From NCBI GenBank assembly GCA_036501535.1, contig DASYAE010000147.1, positions 1-32,480 of the forward strand: a stretch of 32,480 nt of DNA, read 5' to 3'. This DNA comes from DASYAE01 sp036501535. GTDB lineage: Bacteria; Actinomycetota; Actinomycetes; Streptomycetales; Catenulisporaceae. A program made the position numbers and the translations under genes. Every line of letters starts with the position of its first letter. Position 1 is the first letter of the stretch. Shown one piece after another: positions 8,944-16,553 of this stretch. The notes under the pieces are model-generated. The model saw nothing but the letters and a program-made list of their open reading frames with translations, ran no database searches and was not told the origin of the DNA.

Positions 8944-11091
8944 TCAGAAGATCGCGCGGCCGTGCGCGTCCGGGACGCCCGACTTGCGGTGGAAGTAGGT
9001 GTTGATCTGGTCGCGCCACTCCTCGGCGCACCGCACCTGCTCGTCGAGCCGCTCGGCCACCCGCGCGTACACGTCCGGGGCGACGAGGCCGGCGTCGGCG
9101 ATCCGCTGCCACTGCTCCCGGATCGCGTGCGCGCGCTCGGCTCCGGCGAAGTGCGTGTCGTAGATGTGCTGGATGACCGTCGCGCCGCTGCGCAGCACGT
9201 GGCCGTACGGGACGTGGTGGAAGAACAGAAGCAGCTCGTCAGGGCACTGATCGAGCGACTCGTACACCTCGGACCAGGGCTTGGGGTACTGCGCGGTGAA
9301 GCCGGTCCCGGTCGCCACGGTGCGGTCGACGCCGAAGCCGTCCCGGTCCGCGAAGTGGTAGGTGCCCCACGGGGTGTATTCGTACCCGTCGACGTCCGGG
9401 CCGTAGTGGTGGCCGGGCCGGACCATGAACCCGACCCCCAGCGGCGAGGTGTACTGCTCGTACGCGTGCCAGGACTCGTCCATCATGGCGTGCAACGTGC
9501 CGCGCAGCCGGCCCGTCTCGCCGCCCGCGGTGGCGCCGAAGGTCAGGCCGATCCACTCGTCCAGGACCGCCGCCGGGTCCAGGCCGGGATCCCAGGCCAG
9601 GCGCCCGAAGGCGTAGAGGTTCGCCTGCGCGAGGGGGTGGCCGGTCCAGAACCGGTCGTCGCCGACGTTGGAGACGACCACCAGGCCGCCGCCTGCGCCT
9701 GTAGTCGTGCCCGTTTCCGTACGCGTGCCCGTAGTCGAATCATCGGCCGCAGTACCCTGAGTTATGTCCGCGATGCTCGGCCCGCCCTCCCCCCAGGGCC
9801 GGAATCCGAGCACCTCGCTCCACATCGGGCCGAGGTAGCACACGTGCTTCTGCTGCCCGGTGTACTCCTGGGTGGCCTGGAGCTCGACGGCCAGCCGGGT
9901 GCCGGGCATCGCCGCGATCACCGGGGAGACCGGCTCGCGCGGCTGGAAGTCTATGGGCCCGTACTTGACCTGAAGGATCGCATTAGGCCTGAACTGCCCA
10001 TCGAGCGGGGCGAAATGGTCGTGCGCGGCGCGGGCGCGGTCGGTGGACCGGTCGCGCCAGTCCTGCCGGTGGTTGTAGACGAAGGCGCGCCAGTGCACCA
10101 CGCCGCCGAACGGTGCCAGCGCGTCGGCGAGCACGTTCGCGCCGTCCGCGTGGCTGCGCCCGTAACCGAACGGCCCCGGCTGCCCCTCGGAATCGGCCTT
10201 CACGACATACCCGCCGAAGTCGGGAATGACGTCGTAGACGCCCCGCGTCGTCTCGTTCCACCACGCCCGCACGCCCGCATCGAGCGGGTCCGCGGTTTCC
10301 AGGCCGCCCAAGGCGACGGGCGAGGCGAAGTTGACCGAGAGGTGCACGCGAATCCCGTACGGCCGGAATATCTGTGCCAGCGCCGCAACGTCGGCGATCC
10401 GGTCGGTCAGCAGTTGCGCCTCGGCCGCATGCACGTTCACGTTGTTGACCGACACGGCGTTGATGCCGCACGCGGCCAGCAGCCGCGCATAGGACTGCAC
10501 GCGAGTCAGGTCCGCGCGCAGCCGGCCGTCCTGCCAGAAGATCGACCCGCCCGCGTACCCGCGCTCGACCTGGCCCATCACCGAGTGCACGGCGACGTTG
10601 TCCCAGTGATCCGCCATGCGCAGACGCGTCGCGGGCCGATGCGCCCGCGCCGGGAGGTCGTCGCCGAACGCCGCCTCGCCGAGCCGAACGACATGGAAGA
10701 ACCCGTACAGCAGCCCGGCAGGCCCGCCGCCGAGCACGACCGTGACGCCGTCCCGCCGGACCAACACGAAGCCCTCGTCGCCGAGCGCCGCATCGTCGGC
10801 CGTCTGCCGCGCCTCGGCGAGCGCGGCCGCGTTCAGCTGCCCGAGTGACGCCGATTCGAGCGCCAGCAAGAGATCCGGCGACGCGCCGTCACCCGGCGAG
10901 CCCCCATCGGCGCCCTCCGAACGGCGCGTGACGGATCCGCCGAACAGCGCGCAGGCCTGGTCGGCCTCGCGCGCGACGGTCTCGGCGAGCACCGCGTCAC
11001 CCCAGACCGCGACGCGGCGCGACCCGAGCGCCCGGAACGCCTCCGACGGCAACCATGCCGCGTGAACCTGTGGTTGTTCCACCGTGGTCAC
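8944..11091 (-). CDS. aguA: GH67 alpha-glucuronidase
   Basis: Removes (4-O-methyl-)glucuronic acid from the non-reducing end of aldouronates, 715 residues, cytoplasmic (no signal peptide). The N-terminal GH67 domain is followed by the catalytic barrel with KADSEGQPGP (Glu302, general acid), GPIDFQPREP (Asp381) and ATQEYTGQQ (Glu409). Their 79 and 28 residue spacings equal those I recall for the Geobacillus enzyme (E285, D364, E392). The C-terminal part (SNVGDDRFWTGHPLAQAN, then YGPDVDGYEYTPWGTYHFAD) is family-typical. Translation starts at GTG 11091, 6 bases after GAGGGA. A Thr/Gly-rich insertion encoded by an 18-base repeat sits at residues 452-469. The gene converges on the importer/xylosidase cluster and has its own promoter, so it may be induced by the same signal but is a separate transcript. 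Confidence 0.95.
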   Translation of the reverse strand: MTTVEQPQVHAAWLPSEAFRALGSRRVAVWGDAVLAETVAREADQACALFGGSVTRRSEGADGGSPGDGASPDLLLALESASLGQLNAAALAEARQTADDAALGDEGFVLVRRDGVTVVLGGGPAGLLYGFFHVVRLGEAAFGDDLPARAHRPATRLRMADHWDNVAVHSVMGQVERGYAGGSIFWQDGRLRADLTRVQSYARLLAACGINAVSVNNVNVHAAEAQLLTDRIADVAALAQIFRPYGIRVHLSVNFASPVALGGLETADPLDAGVRAWWNETTRGVYDVIPDFGGYVVKADSEGQPGPFGYGRSHADGANVLADALAPFGGVVHWRAFVYNHRQDWRDRSTDRARAAHDHFAPLDGQFRPNAILQVKYGPIDFQPREPVSPVIAAMPGTRLAVELQATQEYTGQQKHVCYLGPMWSEVLGFRPWGEGGPSIADITQGTAADDSTTGTRTETGTTTGAGGGLVVVSNVGDDRFWTGHPLAQANLYAFGRLAWDPGLDPAAVLDEWIGLTFGATAGGETGRLRGTLHAMMDESWHAYEQYTSPLGVGFMVRPGHHYGPDVDGYEYTPWGTYHFADRDGFGVDRTVATGTGFTAQYPKPWSEVYESLDQCPDELLLFFHHVPYGHVLRSGATVIQHIYDTHFAGAERAHAIREQWQRIADAGLVAPDVYARVAERLDEQVRCAEEWRDQINTYFHRKSGVPDAHGRAIF
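9703..9737 (-). repeat. 18-base-period microrepeat inside the GH67 gene
   Basis: CGTGCCCGT occurs at 9706-9714 and 9724-9732, and GTAGTCG at 9701-9707 and 9731-9737. The result is a Thr/Gly/Arg-rich stretch (residues about 452-465) just before the conserved SNVGDDRFWTGHP strand. It reads as a slippage-type, in-frame expansion of a surface loop. Confidence 0.55.
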
Positions 11092-11145
11092 AAGATCCCT
11101 CGATTACGACTACTGATACCCGATGCCCAGATCACGACGCATCCT

Positions 11146-11195
11146 AATCTACCCAACCGGCAGCACATTTCGAAATACCAGTCGAAAACTTTCGA
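11146..11195 (-). promoter_or_regulatory. aguA promoter with two palindromic operators
   Basis: Within the 341-base gap before mraY. Reading the minus strand, a -10 box TAGATT (11146-11151) lies 18 bases below TTTCGA (part of the first palindrome). The perfect palindrome ATTTCGAAAT occupies 11167-11176. A second palindrome, TCGAAA-AC-TTTCGA, occupies 11182-11195. Its CGAAA/TTTCG arms recall the element described upstream of Streptomyces xylanase genes, so a xylan-responsive repressor is a reasonable inference. The rest of the gap (11196-11432) holds the repeated mraY leader. Confidence 0.55.
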
Positions 11196-11337
11196 AGCGC
11201 CGGTGTCCGCGTCCCGCGGCGAATCTCACCCTCTGGCGTCAAAGCATTACCCACGGCCACTTTCCGGGCCAGGCCAACGCGGGCGTCCGCCCGGCTCTAC
11301 GCTTGGGCGCGTCGCCGGGACGCGAGCGGACGCAAGC

Positions 11338-11410
11338 CGATCAAGTCGATCAAGGCCGCCGGGACCCGGCCCGACCCGACGAGCCCGAGCCGAGTCCGAC
11401 CCGACGAGCC
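11338..11410 (+). repeat. Short direct repeats in the mraY leader
   Basis: CGATCAAG is repeated at 11338-11345 and 11347-11354. A 15-base unit CCGACCCGACGAGCC is repeated exactly at 11371-11385 and 11396-11410, ending 22 bases before the mraY start codon. A possible -10 box TACGCT lies at 11298-11303, which would give the mRNA a repeated leader of about 125 bases. No function is known. Confidence 0.5.
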
Positions 11411-11432
11411 ACAGCGAAGGACGCGCAACGAG

Positions 11433-12500
11433 ATGAGAGCACTCCTCTTCGCCACGCTCCTCGCGCTGGTCTGCTCGCTGGTAGGCACCCCGGCGGCGGT
11501 GCGCTTCTTCACCCGGCGCGGCTACGGCCAGGAGATCCGGGAGGACGGCCCGAAGTCGCATCTGGTCAAGCGGGGCACGCCGACCATGGGCGGGACGGTC
11601 ATCGTGCTCTCCACGCTCGTCGCCTACTTCGTGACCAAGGCGGTGACGGCGCAGGCGCCGTCGAGCTCCGCGGTGCTCGTACTCTTCCTGATGGTGGGCC
11701 TCGGCGCGGTCGGGTTCGTGGACGACTTCATCAAGATCTACCGGCAGCGCTCGCTGGGCCTGCGGGCGAAGGCGAAGCTGATCGGGCAGGCGGCCGTGAC
11801 GATCGCCTTCGGGGTGCTGGTGCTGCACTTCCCGAACTCGCTCGGGCTGACCCCGGCCAGCGAGCACGTCTCGTTCCTGTGGGACATCAGCTGGCTCAGT
11901 CTCGGGCCGGTGGTATTCGTGGTCTGGGCCGCCGTGGTGATCTCGGGCTGGTCCAACGCGGTCAACCTGACCGACGGCCTGGACGGACTGGCCACCGGCG
12001 CCTCGGTGATGGCCTTCGCCGCGTACGTGGTGATCGGCGTGTGGCAGTACGGCCAAAGCTGCGGCACGTCGCCGGGCCGGGGCTGCTACGAGGTGCGCGA
12101 CCCGCTGGACCTGGCGATCGTCGCGGCCTCGGTGATGGGCTCCTGCTTCGGCTTCCTGTGGTTCAACGCCGCCCCGGCGAAGATCTACATGGGCGACACC
12201 GGCTCGCTCGCCCTCGGCGGCGCCTTCGCGGGGCTGGCGATCTGCACCCGCACCGAGCTGCTCTCCCTGATCATCGGCGGCCTGTTCCTCGCCGAGCTGC
12301 TCTCGGACATCATCCAGATCGGCTCCTACAAGCTGCGGCACGGCAAGCGCGTGTTCAAGATGGCGCCGATCCACCACCACTTCGAGATGATGAACTGGCC
12401 CGAGGTCAACATCACGATCAGGTTCTGGATCATCGCAGGACTCTGTGTCGCGCTCGGCCTCGGCGTGTTCTACGGCGGTTTCGAGACGGCGCTGCAGTGA
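11433..12500 (+). CDS. mraY: Phospho-N-acetylmuramoyl-pentapeptide-transferase (MraY)
   Basis: Polytopic membrane enzyme that moves phospho-MurNAc-pentapeptide from UDP to undecaprenyl phosphate, making lipid I for peptidoglycan. The 355 residue length and about ten membrane helices are normal. Diagnostic motifs are present: VDDFIKI (near residue 95), the NAVNLTDGLDGLA loop (near 175), FNAAPAKIYMGDTGSLALGG (near 245) and the MraY-specific MAPIHHHFE (near 310). All catalytic Asp and His motifs look intact. MraY normally sits in the dcw division/cell-wall cluster between murF and murD; here neither neighbour is present, so this is either a displaced single copy or a second copy. The ribosome site (GAAGGA) is rather distant. 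It converges on the next gene with only 4 bases between stops. Confidence 0.95.
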   Translation: MRALLFATLLALVCSLVGTPAAVRFFTRRGYGQEIREDGPKSHLVKRGTPTMGGTVIVLSTLVAYFVTKAVTAQAPSSSAVLVLFLMVGLGAVGFVDDFIKIYRQRSLGLRAKAKLIGQAAVTIAFGVLVLHFPNSLGLTPASEHVSFLWDISWLSLGPVVFVVWAAVVISGWSNAVNLTDGLDGLATGASVMAFAAYVVIGVWQYGQSCGTSPGRGCYEVRDPLDLAIVAASVMGSCFGFLWFNAAPAKIYMGDTGSLALGGAFAGLAICTRTELLSLIIGGLFLAELLSDIIQIGSYKLRHGKRVFKMAPIHHHFEMMNWPEVNITIRFWIIAGLCVALGLGVFYGGFETALQ

Positions 12501-12504
12501 TCCG

Positions 12505-13560
12505 CTAGGGCCGGCCGGTCGGCCTGAGACGCTGCTGCTTCCGGAGCCTGTCGCTCCCGAGCGCTTCGACCGCTTCCACCTGCTGCTCCAGCCACTCGCG
12601 CAGCTCCACCGAGATCGAGTCCGCCCTCGGTGCCCGGGCATTGGAGCGATGGCCCGAGATCGCCGCAAGCCTACCGGTGATGTGATCGAGGAAGAGCACC
12701 GCCGCGGAGCCGTCGGTGTGAATGGGAAGGGACATGAAGTAGTCGAACGCTTCGACGGCGCTCTCGATCCCCGGCGGCATCTGCAACATCAGCTCGCCTG
12801 CGGGCGGCCGCCACCAATCAGGCTTATCCAAACCGGTGTCGGCATTTCGCAGCACCTCATGGATCATCGTGACCTTGTCCGGTGGCAGCAGGCGCAGGAG
12901 CGTCGCGGAGTCGATGAGCTGGACCGCTCGTCTCGTACCCGCGTCCTCGGGTGCCATGGTCACCAACGAATCGCGCAGTGCGCGAAGACCGTCCGGCTGG
13001 TTCATACAGGCGAGAACGATCTCGACGACGTGCAGCCGGGTCTCAGCGCGCTCCTGGACATCCGGGAAGTTCTCCACATCCCGTCTGATCAGATTGATGA
13101 GCAGGCGGCGATCAGGAAGTGCGTCCATGAACCGGATGTCGACGAGAGCAGAGATAAGCGCGTTGAGCAGTTCCGTGGCAGCGGCCTCATACGCCGCCGT
13201 GCCGCGGGCGCGCCCTGCCGTCCTCGGCATCGCCCTCCCCTCCTGCGATCGTTCCTCCTGCCGAATCGCCGCCGCCTCGTCCTTCGCACGCTTCAGTTCG
13301 CCCTGCAGCTGCTCGAAGCGCAGGCGCTCGGCCTGGAGCTGCTTCTCGAAGTCGGCGCGGAGCACTTCCATACGCGGGTCCGGCTGCTCGTCGTCTTGCC
13401 GCACGCTCTCCAGCTGTCGCTCGAGCTCCGTGCAGCGCTCCTCCGCGGCGATCCGGAACCACTCGCTCCCGGCTCTGACGATCCGTGGGATCAGCGACCG
13501 GGCCGACCCGGACAAACGCCGCGACGAAGCAGACGGCTGGCAGAGCATCGCCGCGGCCAA
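12505..13560 (-). CDS. Coiled-coil protein with EAD2-like effector-associated domain
   Basis: Up to 351 residues. Residues 37-108 form a charged coiled coil (TELERQLESVRQ, then MEVLRADFEKQLQAERL). Residues 130-217 resemble effector-associated domain 2, an adaptor module of actinobacterial conflict systems (DRRLLINLIRRDVENF, then ETRLHVVEIVLACMNQPDGLRAL). Residues 219-331 resemble the middle region of vWA-MoxR-associated proteins, ending in ELREWLEQQVEAVEAL. No protease, nuclease, TIR or NTPase domain is present and no such gene is adjacent. The start is uncertain: TTG 13560 and ATG 13548 open the frame, but the first 25 residues look non-coding. ATG 13230 has a strong AGGAGGGGAG site and would give a 241 residue protein without the coiled coil. 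Domain calls rest on pattern memory only. Confidence 0.65.
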   Translation of the reverse strand: MAAAMLCQPSASSRRLSGSARSLIPRIVRAGSEWFRIAAEERCTELERQLESVRQDDEQPDPRMEVLRADFEKQLQAERLRFEQLQGELKRAKDEAAAIRQEERSQEGRAMPRTAGRARGTAAYEAAATELLNALISALVDIRFMDALPDRRLLINLIRRDVENFPDVQERAETRLHVVEIVLACMNQPDGLRALRDSLVTMAPEDAGTRRAVQLIDSATLLRLLPPDKVTMIHEVLRNADTGLDKPDWWRPPAGELMLQMPPGIESAVEAFDYFMSLPIHTDGSAAVLFLDHITGRLAAISGHRSNARAPRADSISVELREWLEQQVEAVEALGSDRLRKQQRLRPTGRP

Positions 13561-13720
13561 CGCCGCCGCCTTCGCCGTGGACCTGATCCGAGCGTGGGCC
13601 GACGAGCATCGATCCGAGGGCTCTGGCCCGGGCCGGGCGAGCCGCCGAAGCCGGGGCCAAGCGGGCGCCGTCTCACGCCGCGATCACTCATGATCCCGGA
13701 AGATGGTCCAAGATGGCCCC

Positions 13721-14665
13721 ATGCGCCCTTTCCGATTCCTCGCGAGCGTCGATGAAGACGGCGACTTCGCCGCGCTGGCCGCCGCGGCCCGCAAGGCGGA
13801 GGCCGTCGGCTGCTCCGCGTTCGTCCTGGCCGACCACCTCGTCGCGCGGGCCCCGCTGACCCAGCTGGCCATGATCGCGGCGGTGACCGATCGGCTGCGG
13901 GTCGGCACCTTCGTGCTCAACGTCGGCCTGCGCCATCCGGCCGTGCTCGCCCAGGAGGTCGCCACGCTCGACGCGCTGTCCGGCGGCCGAGTGGATCTCG
14001 GTCTCGGCGCCGGCTGGAACAAGCCCGAGTACGACGCCGCCGGCATCCCGTTCGAGCCGGTCGGGGTCCGGATCGAGCGGCTGGCCGAGACGATCGCGAT
14101 CCTCAAGGGCTGCTTCGCCGAGGGTCCGTTCTCCTTCTCGGGGCGGCACTACACGATCACCGGCCATGAGGGCGTGCCGAAGCCGGCGCAGCGTCCGCAC
14201 CCGCCGATCTTCCTCGGCGGCGGCGGCAGGCGGCTGCTGAGCCTGGCCGGGCGCGAGGCCCAGATCATCGGTCTGGCGCCGCGCATCGCGCAGGGCGACC
14301 GGCCCCGGCTGGACGCGCGAAGCATTACGGCCGCGGCGACCGAGGAGAAGATCGGCTGGATCCGCGAGGCCGCCGGCGACCGCTTGGGCGAGCTGGAGCT
14401 CAACACCTACCCGACCGGCGGGCCGGTCGTCATCACCGGCGAACCGCTCGCGGAGGCGCGCCGCCGCGTCGACAGCATCCGCGAGCGGACCGGCGTCGAG
14501 CTGACCGCCGAGGAGGTCCTGGAGTCGCCGCACACGTACATCGGCACCGTCAAGGATCTGACACGCAAGTTCGTGGAGCTGCGCGAGCGCTTCGGCATCA
14601 GCTCGTTCCTCGTCCCGAATCTGGACGAACTGGCGCCGGTGGTCGAGGAGCTCGCCGGGCGGTGA
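13721..14665 (+). CDS. F420-dependent LLM-class oxidoreductase (MSMEG_2516-like)
   Basis: Luciferase-like monooxygenase-fold enzyme of about 314 residues that probably uses coenzyme F420. Features are the N-terminal FRFLASVDEDGDFAALAAAARKAEAVG, VLADHL, the LNVGLRHPAVLAQEVATLDALSGGRVDLGLGAGW signature (residues about 65-100), and PHPPIFLGGGGRRLLSLAGREAQIIGL near 165. These match the subfamily of actinobacterial F420-linked LLM proteins with a TIGR03621-type layout. The substrate is unknown. ATG 13721 begins a conserved-looking MRPFRF; an in-frame ATG at 13703 would add six residues. The gene is alone on its strand, between the effector-associated gene and the molybdate operon, and no operon partner is visible. 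Confidence 0.88.
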   Translation: MRPFRFLASVDEDGDFAALAAAARKAEAVGCSAFVLADHLVARAPLTQLAMIAAVTDRLRVGTFVLNVGLRHPAVLAQEVATLDALSGGRVDLGLGAGWNKPEYDAAGIPFEPVGVRIERLAETIAILKGCFAEGPFSFSGRHYTITGHEGVPKPAQRPHPPIFLGGGGRRLLSLAGREAQIIGLAPRIAQGDRPRLDARSITAAATEEKIGWIREAAGDRLGELELNTYPTGGPVVITGEPLAEARRRVDSIRERTGVELTAEEVLESPHTYIGTVKDLTRKFVELRERFGISSFLVPNLDELAPVVEELAGR

Positions 14666-14696
14666 CGCAGTACACCCGGCCGACCGAGCCCTGACG

Positions 14697-16550
14697 TCAG
14701 AGCTCTGCGGACCAGACGGTCACCGCCTTCGGCTGCACCGCGACCGTACAGGACCCGCCCACATCCGGGTAGCCGCCGTCGGCGGCCACTGCGGTCAGTT
14801 CGCGCCCGTCGGGCAGCTCCACGTGCACTTCGCTGATCGCGCCGAGCCGGATGACGTCGACTACCGTGGCCTCCACGCCTCGTCCGTTCCGCGCGCCGCC
14901 ACCAGCAACGGCATCGCCTGCACCCACATCCCCTCCGACGACGACGTCCCGCGGATCCACGCACCAGGTCGCCGCCTCGCCGGGCGCGGCAACCTCCGCG
15001 CCGACCGCGACGACGGCGCCGGCGACATCGAGGGTGCCGTCGGCGCGCACCGGCTCCGTGTGCACGTTGCGCGCGCCGAGCAGCCGGGCCACGGTCGGCG
15101 TCGCCGGGCGGGCGAAGACCTCGTGCTGCGCGCCGGACTGCATCACCGCGCCGTCGACCAGCACCAGGACCTCGTCCGCGAGCAGGGCCGCCTCGTCCGG
15201 GTCGTGCGTCACCAGCACCGTGGTCAGCCCGGTCGTCCGCTGCAGCCGGCGCAGCTCGCGCCGCAGCTCGTCGCGCACCGGCGTGTCGAGCCCGGTGAAC
15301 GGCTCGTCGAGCAGCAGCAGGCGGGGCTGGTGGGCCAGCGCCCGGGCGAGGGCGACGCGCCGCCGCTGGCCGCCGGAGAGCTGGTGCGGCAGCCGGTCGA
15401 CCAGGTCGCTCAGGCCCAGGACCCGGATCCAGTGCGCGGCGACCGCCGGGTCCGTGCCGACGCCGAACGTCACCTGCCGCCACACCGTCAGATGTGGTAG
15501 CAGGCACGGGTCCTGCGGCAGATAGCCGAGGGCGCGCGCGGCGGGCTGACGCCGGGTCAGCTCGTCGCCGCCGAGCCGTACATGTCCGGCGTCGAGCCGC
15601 GCCAACCCCGCGATCAAGCGGACGATCAGCGTCTTGCCGGCGCCGGACGGGCCGAGGATGGCCAGGTGGCGCGCCTGCTCCTGCTGGCTGTGCGCCGCGC
15701 GCAGCCGGAAGGCGCCGAGATGCGCGTTCAGGTCGACGTCGAGGGGGGCCGCGGGAACGGGCAGCGGCGCGCGCGGCGTCGGCAGCGGCCCGGCCGACCT
15801 GCGGCGCAGGTGCTGCGGCGCCCTCGCCACCAGGGCGGTGACGGCGAAGGCGGTCGCGAGGGTGGCCGCCGTGGGCAGCATCGTGCCGGTCAGCCCGGTG
15901 CTGCCGAACTGCACGAAGGTGAACACCGGCAGCGAGTACGGATGGTAGGCCAGGATCACGGTGGCCCCGAACTCGCCGAAGGCGCGCAGCCAGGCCAGCA
16001 GCAGCCCGGCGCGGATGCCGCCGGCGGCCGAGGGCAGCGCGACGCGCGCGAACCGGGCCAGCGGACCGTAGCCGAGCGTCGCGGCGACGCCGTGCAGCGC
16101 GGGGTCCACCGCGGCGAAGGCGCTGCGCGCGGCGATGACGAGGAAGGGTGCCGCGACGAAGATCTGGGCCAGCACGATGCCGGTGGCGTCGTCGGTCAGG
16201 TTCCCGTCGAACAGCCTGCCGAGCCAGGTGTAGGGCCCGACGATGTAGAGCAGCAGGATCCCGCTGATCAGCGGCGGCAGCGCGATCGGCAGCTGGACCA
16301 GCACGCCGAGCAGGGCGGCGAGCCGGCCGCGCGCGTGGGCGAGCACGTAGGCCAACGGGATGCCGAGCACCGCGATCACCGCGGCCGCGATGGTCGCGGT
16401 GATCAGCGAGGTGGTCAGCGCCGAGCCGATGCCCGGCGTGGAGAGCTGGCTGCCGGGCGTGCCGGCGAGCCTGACCAGGAACGCCGCCAGGGGCAGCAGC
16501 AGATAGCCGACGAGCAGCGCCCCGAGCCACGGCAGCGCCGTCCGGGTCAC
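14697..16550 (-). CDS. Fused molybdate/tungstate ABC permease-ATPase (ModB-ModC)
   Basis: Single 617 residue chain joining two transporter subunits. Residues 1-245 are a ModB-type permease with about five or six membrane helices and the EAA-like loop (VDPALHGVAATLGYGPLARFARVALP). After a Pro/Ala-rich linker, residues 270-480 are an ATPase: Walker A GPSGAGKT (300-307), Q-loop Gln346, signature LSGGQ (391-395), Walker B with Asp415/Glu416 and switch His449. Residues about 560-617 form a TOBE oxyanion-binding domain (GAISEVHVELPDGRELTAV). An insertion rich in Gly/Ala/Val precedes it. The GTG start lies 3 bases after the binding-protein stop, so the two are co-translated. ModBC fusions are known in actinomycetes. 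Two such chains would make the complete importer. Confidence 0.9.
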   Translation of the reverse strand: MTRTALPWLGALLVGYLLLPLAAFLVRLAGTPGSQLSTPGIGSALTTSLITATIAAAVIAVLGIPLAYVLAHARGRLAALLGVLVQLPIALPPLISGILLLYIVGPYTWLGRLFDGNLTDDATGIVLAQIFVAAPFLVIAARSAFAAVDPALHGVAATLGYGPLARFARVALPSAAGGIRAGLLLAWLRAFGEFGATVILAYHPYSLPVFTFVQFGSTGLTGTMLPTAATLATAFAVTALVARAPQHLRRRSAGPLPTPRAPLPVPAAPLDVDLNAHLGAFRLRAAHSQQEQARHLAILGPSGAGKTLIVRLIAGLARLDAGHVRLGGDELTRRQPAARALGYLPQDPCLLPHLTVWRQVTFGVGTDPAVAAHWIRVLGLSDLVDRLPHQLSGGQRRRVALARALAHQPRLLLLDEPFTGLDTPVRDELRRELRRLQRTTGLTTVLVTHDPDEAALLADEVLVLVDGAVMQSGAQHEVFARPATPTVARLLGARNVHTEPVRADGTLDVAGAVVAVGAEVAAPGEAATWCVDPRDVVVGGDVGAGDAVAGGGARNGRGVEATVVDVIRLGAISEVHVELPDGRELTAVAADGGYPDVGGSCTVAVQPKAVTVWSAEL

Positions 16551-16553
16551 GTA

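Noticed and set aside
12836..13500. Plus-strand coding frame opposite the effector-associated gene.
   Set aside because: Very rich in Ser and Arg with no family resemblance; only its last part (13500-13693) looks protein-like and is listed as a finding.
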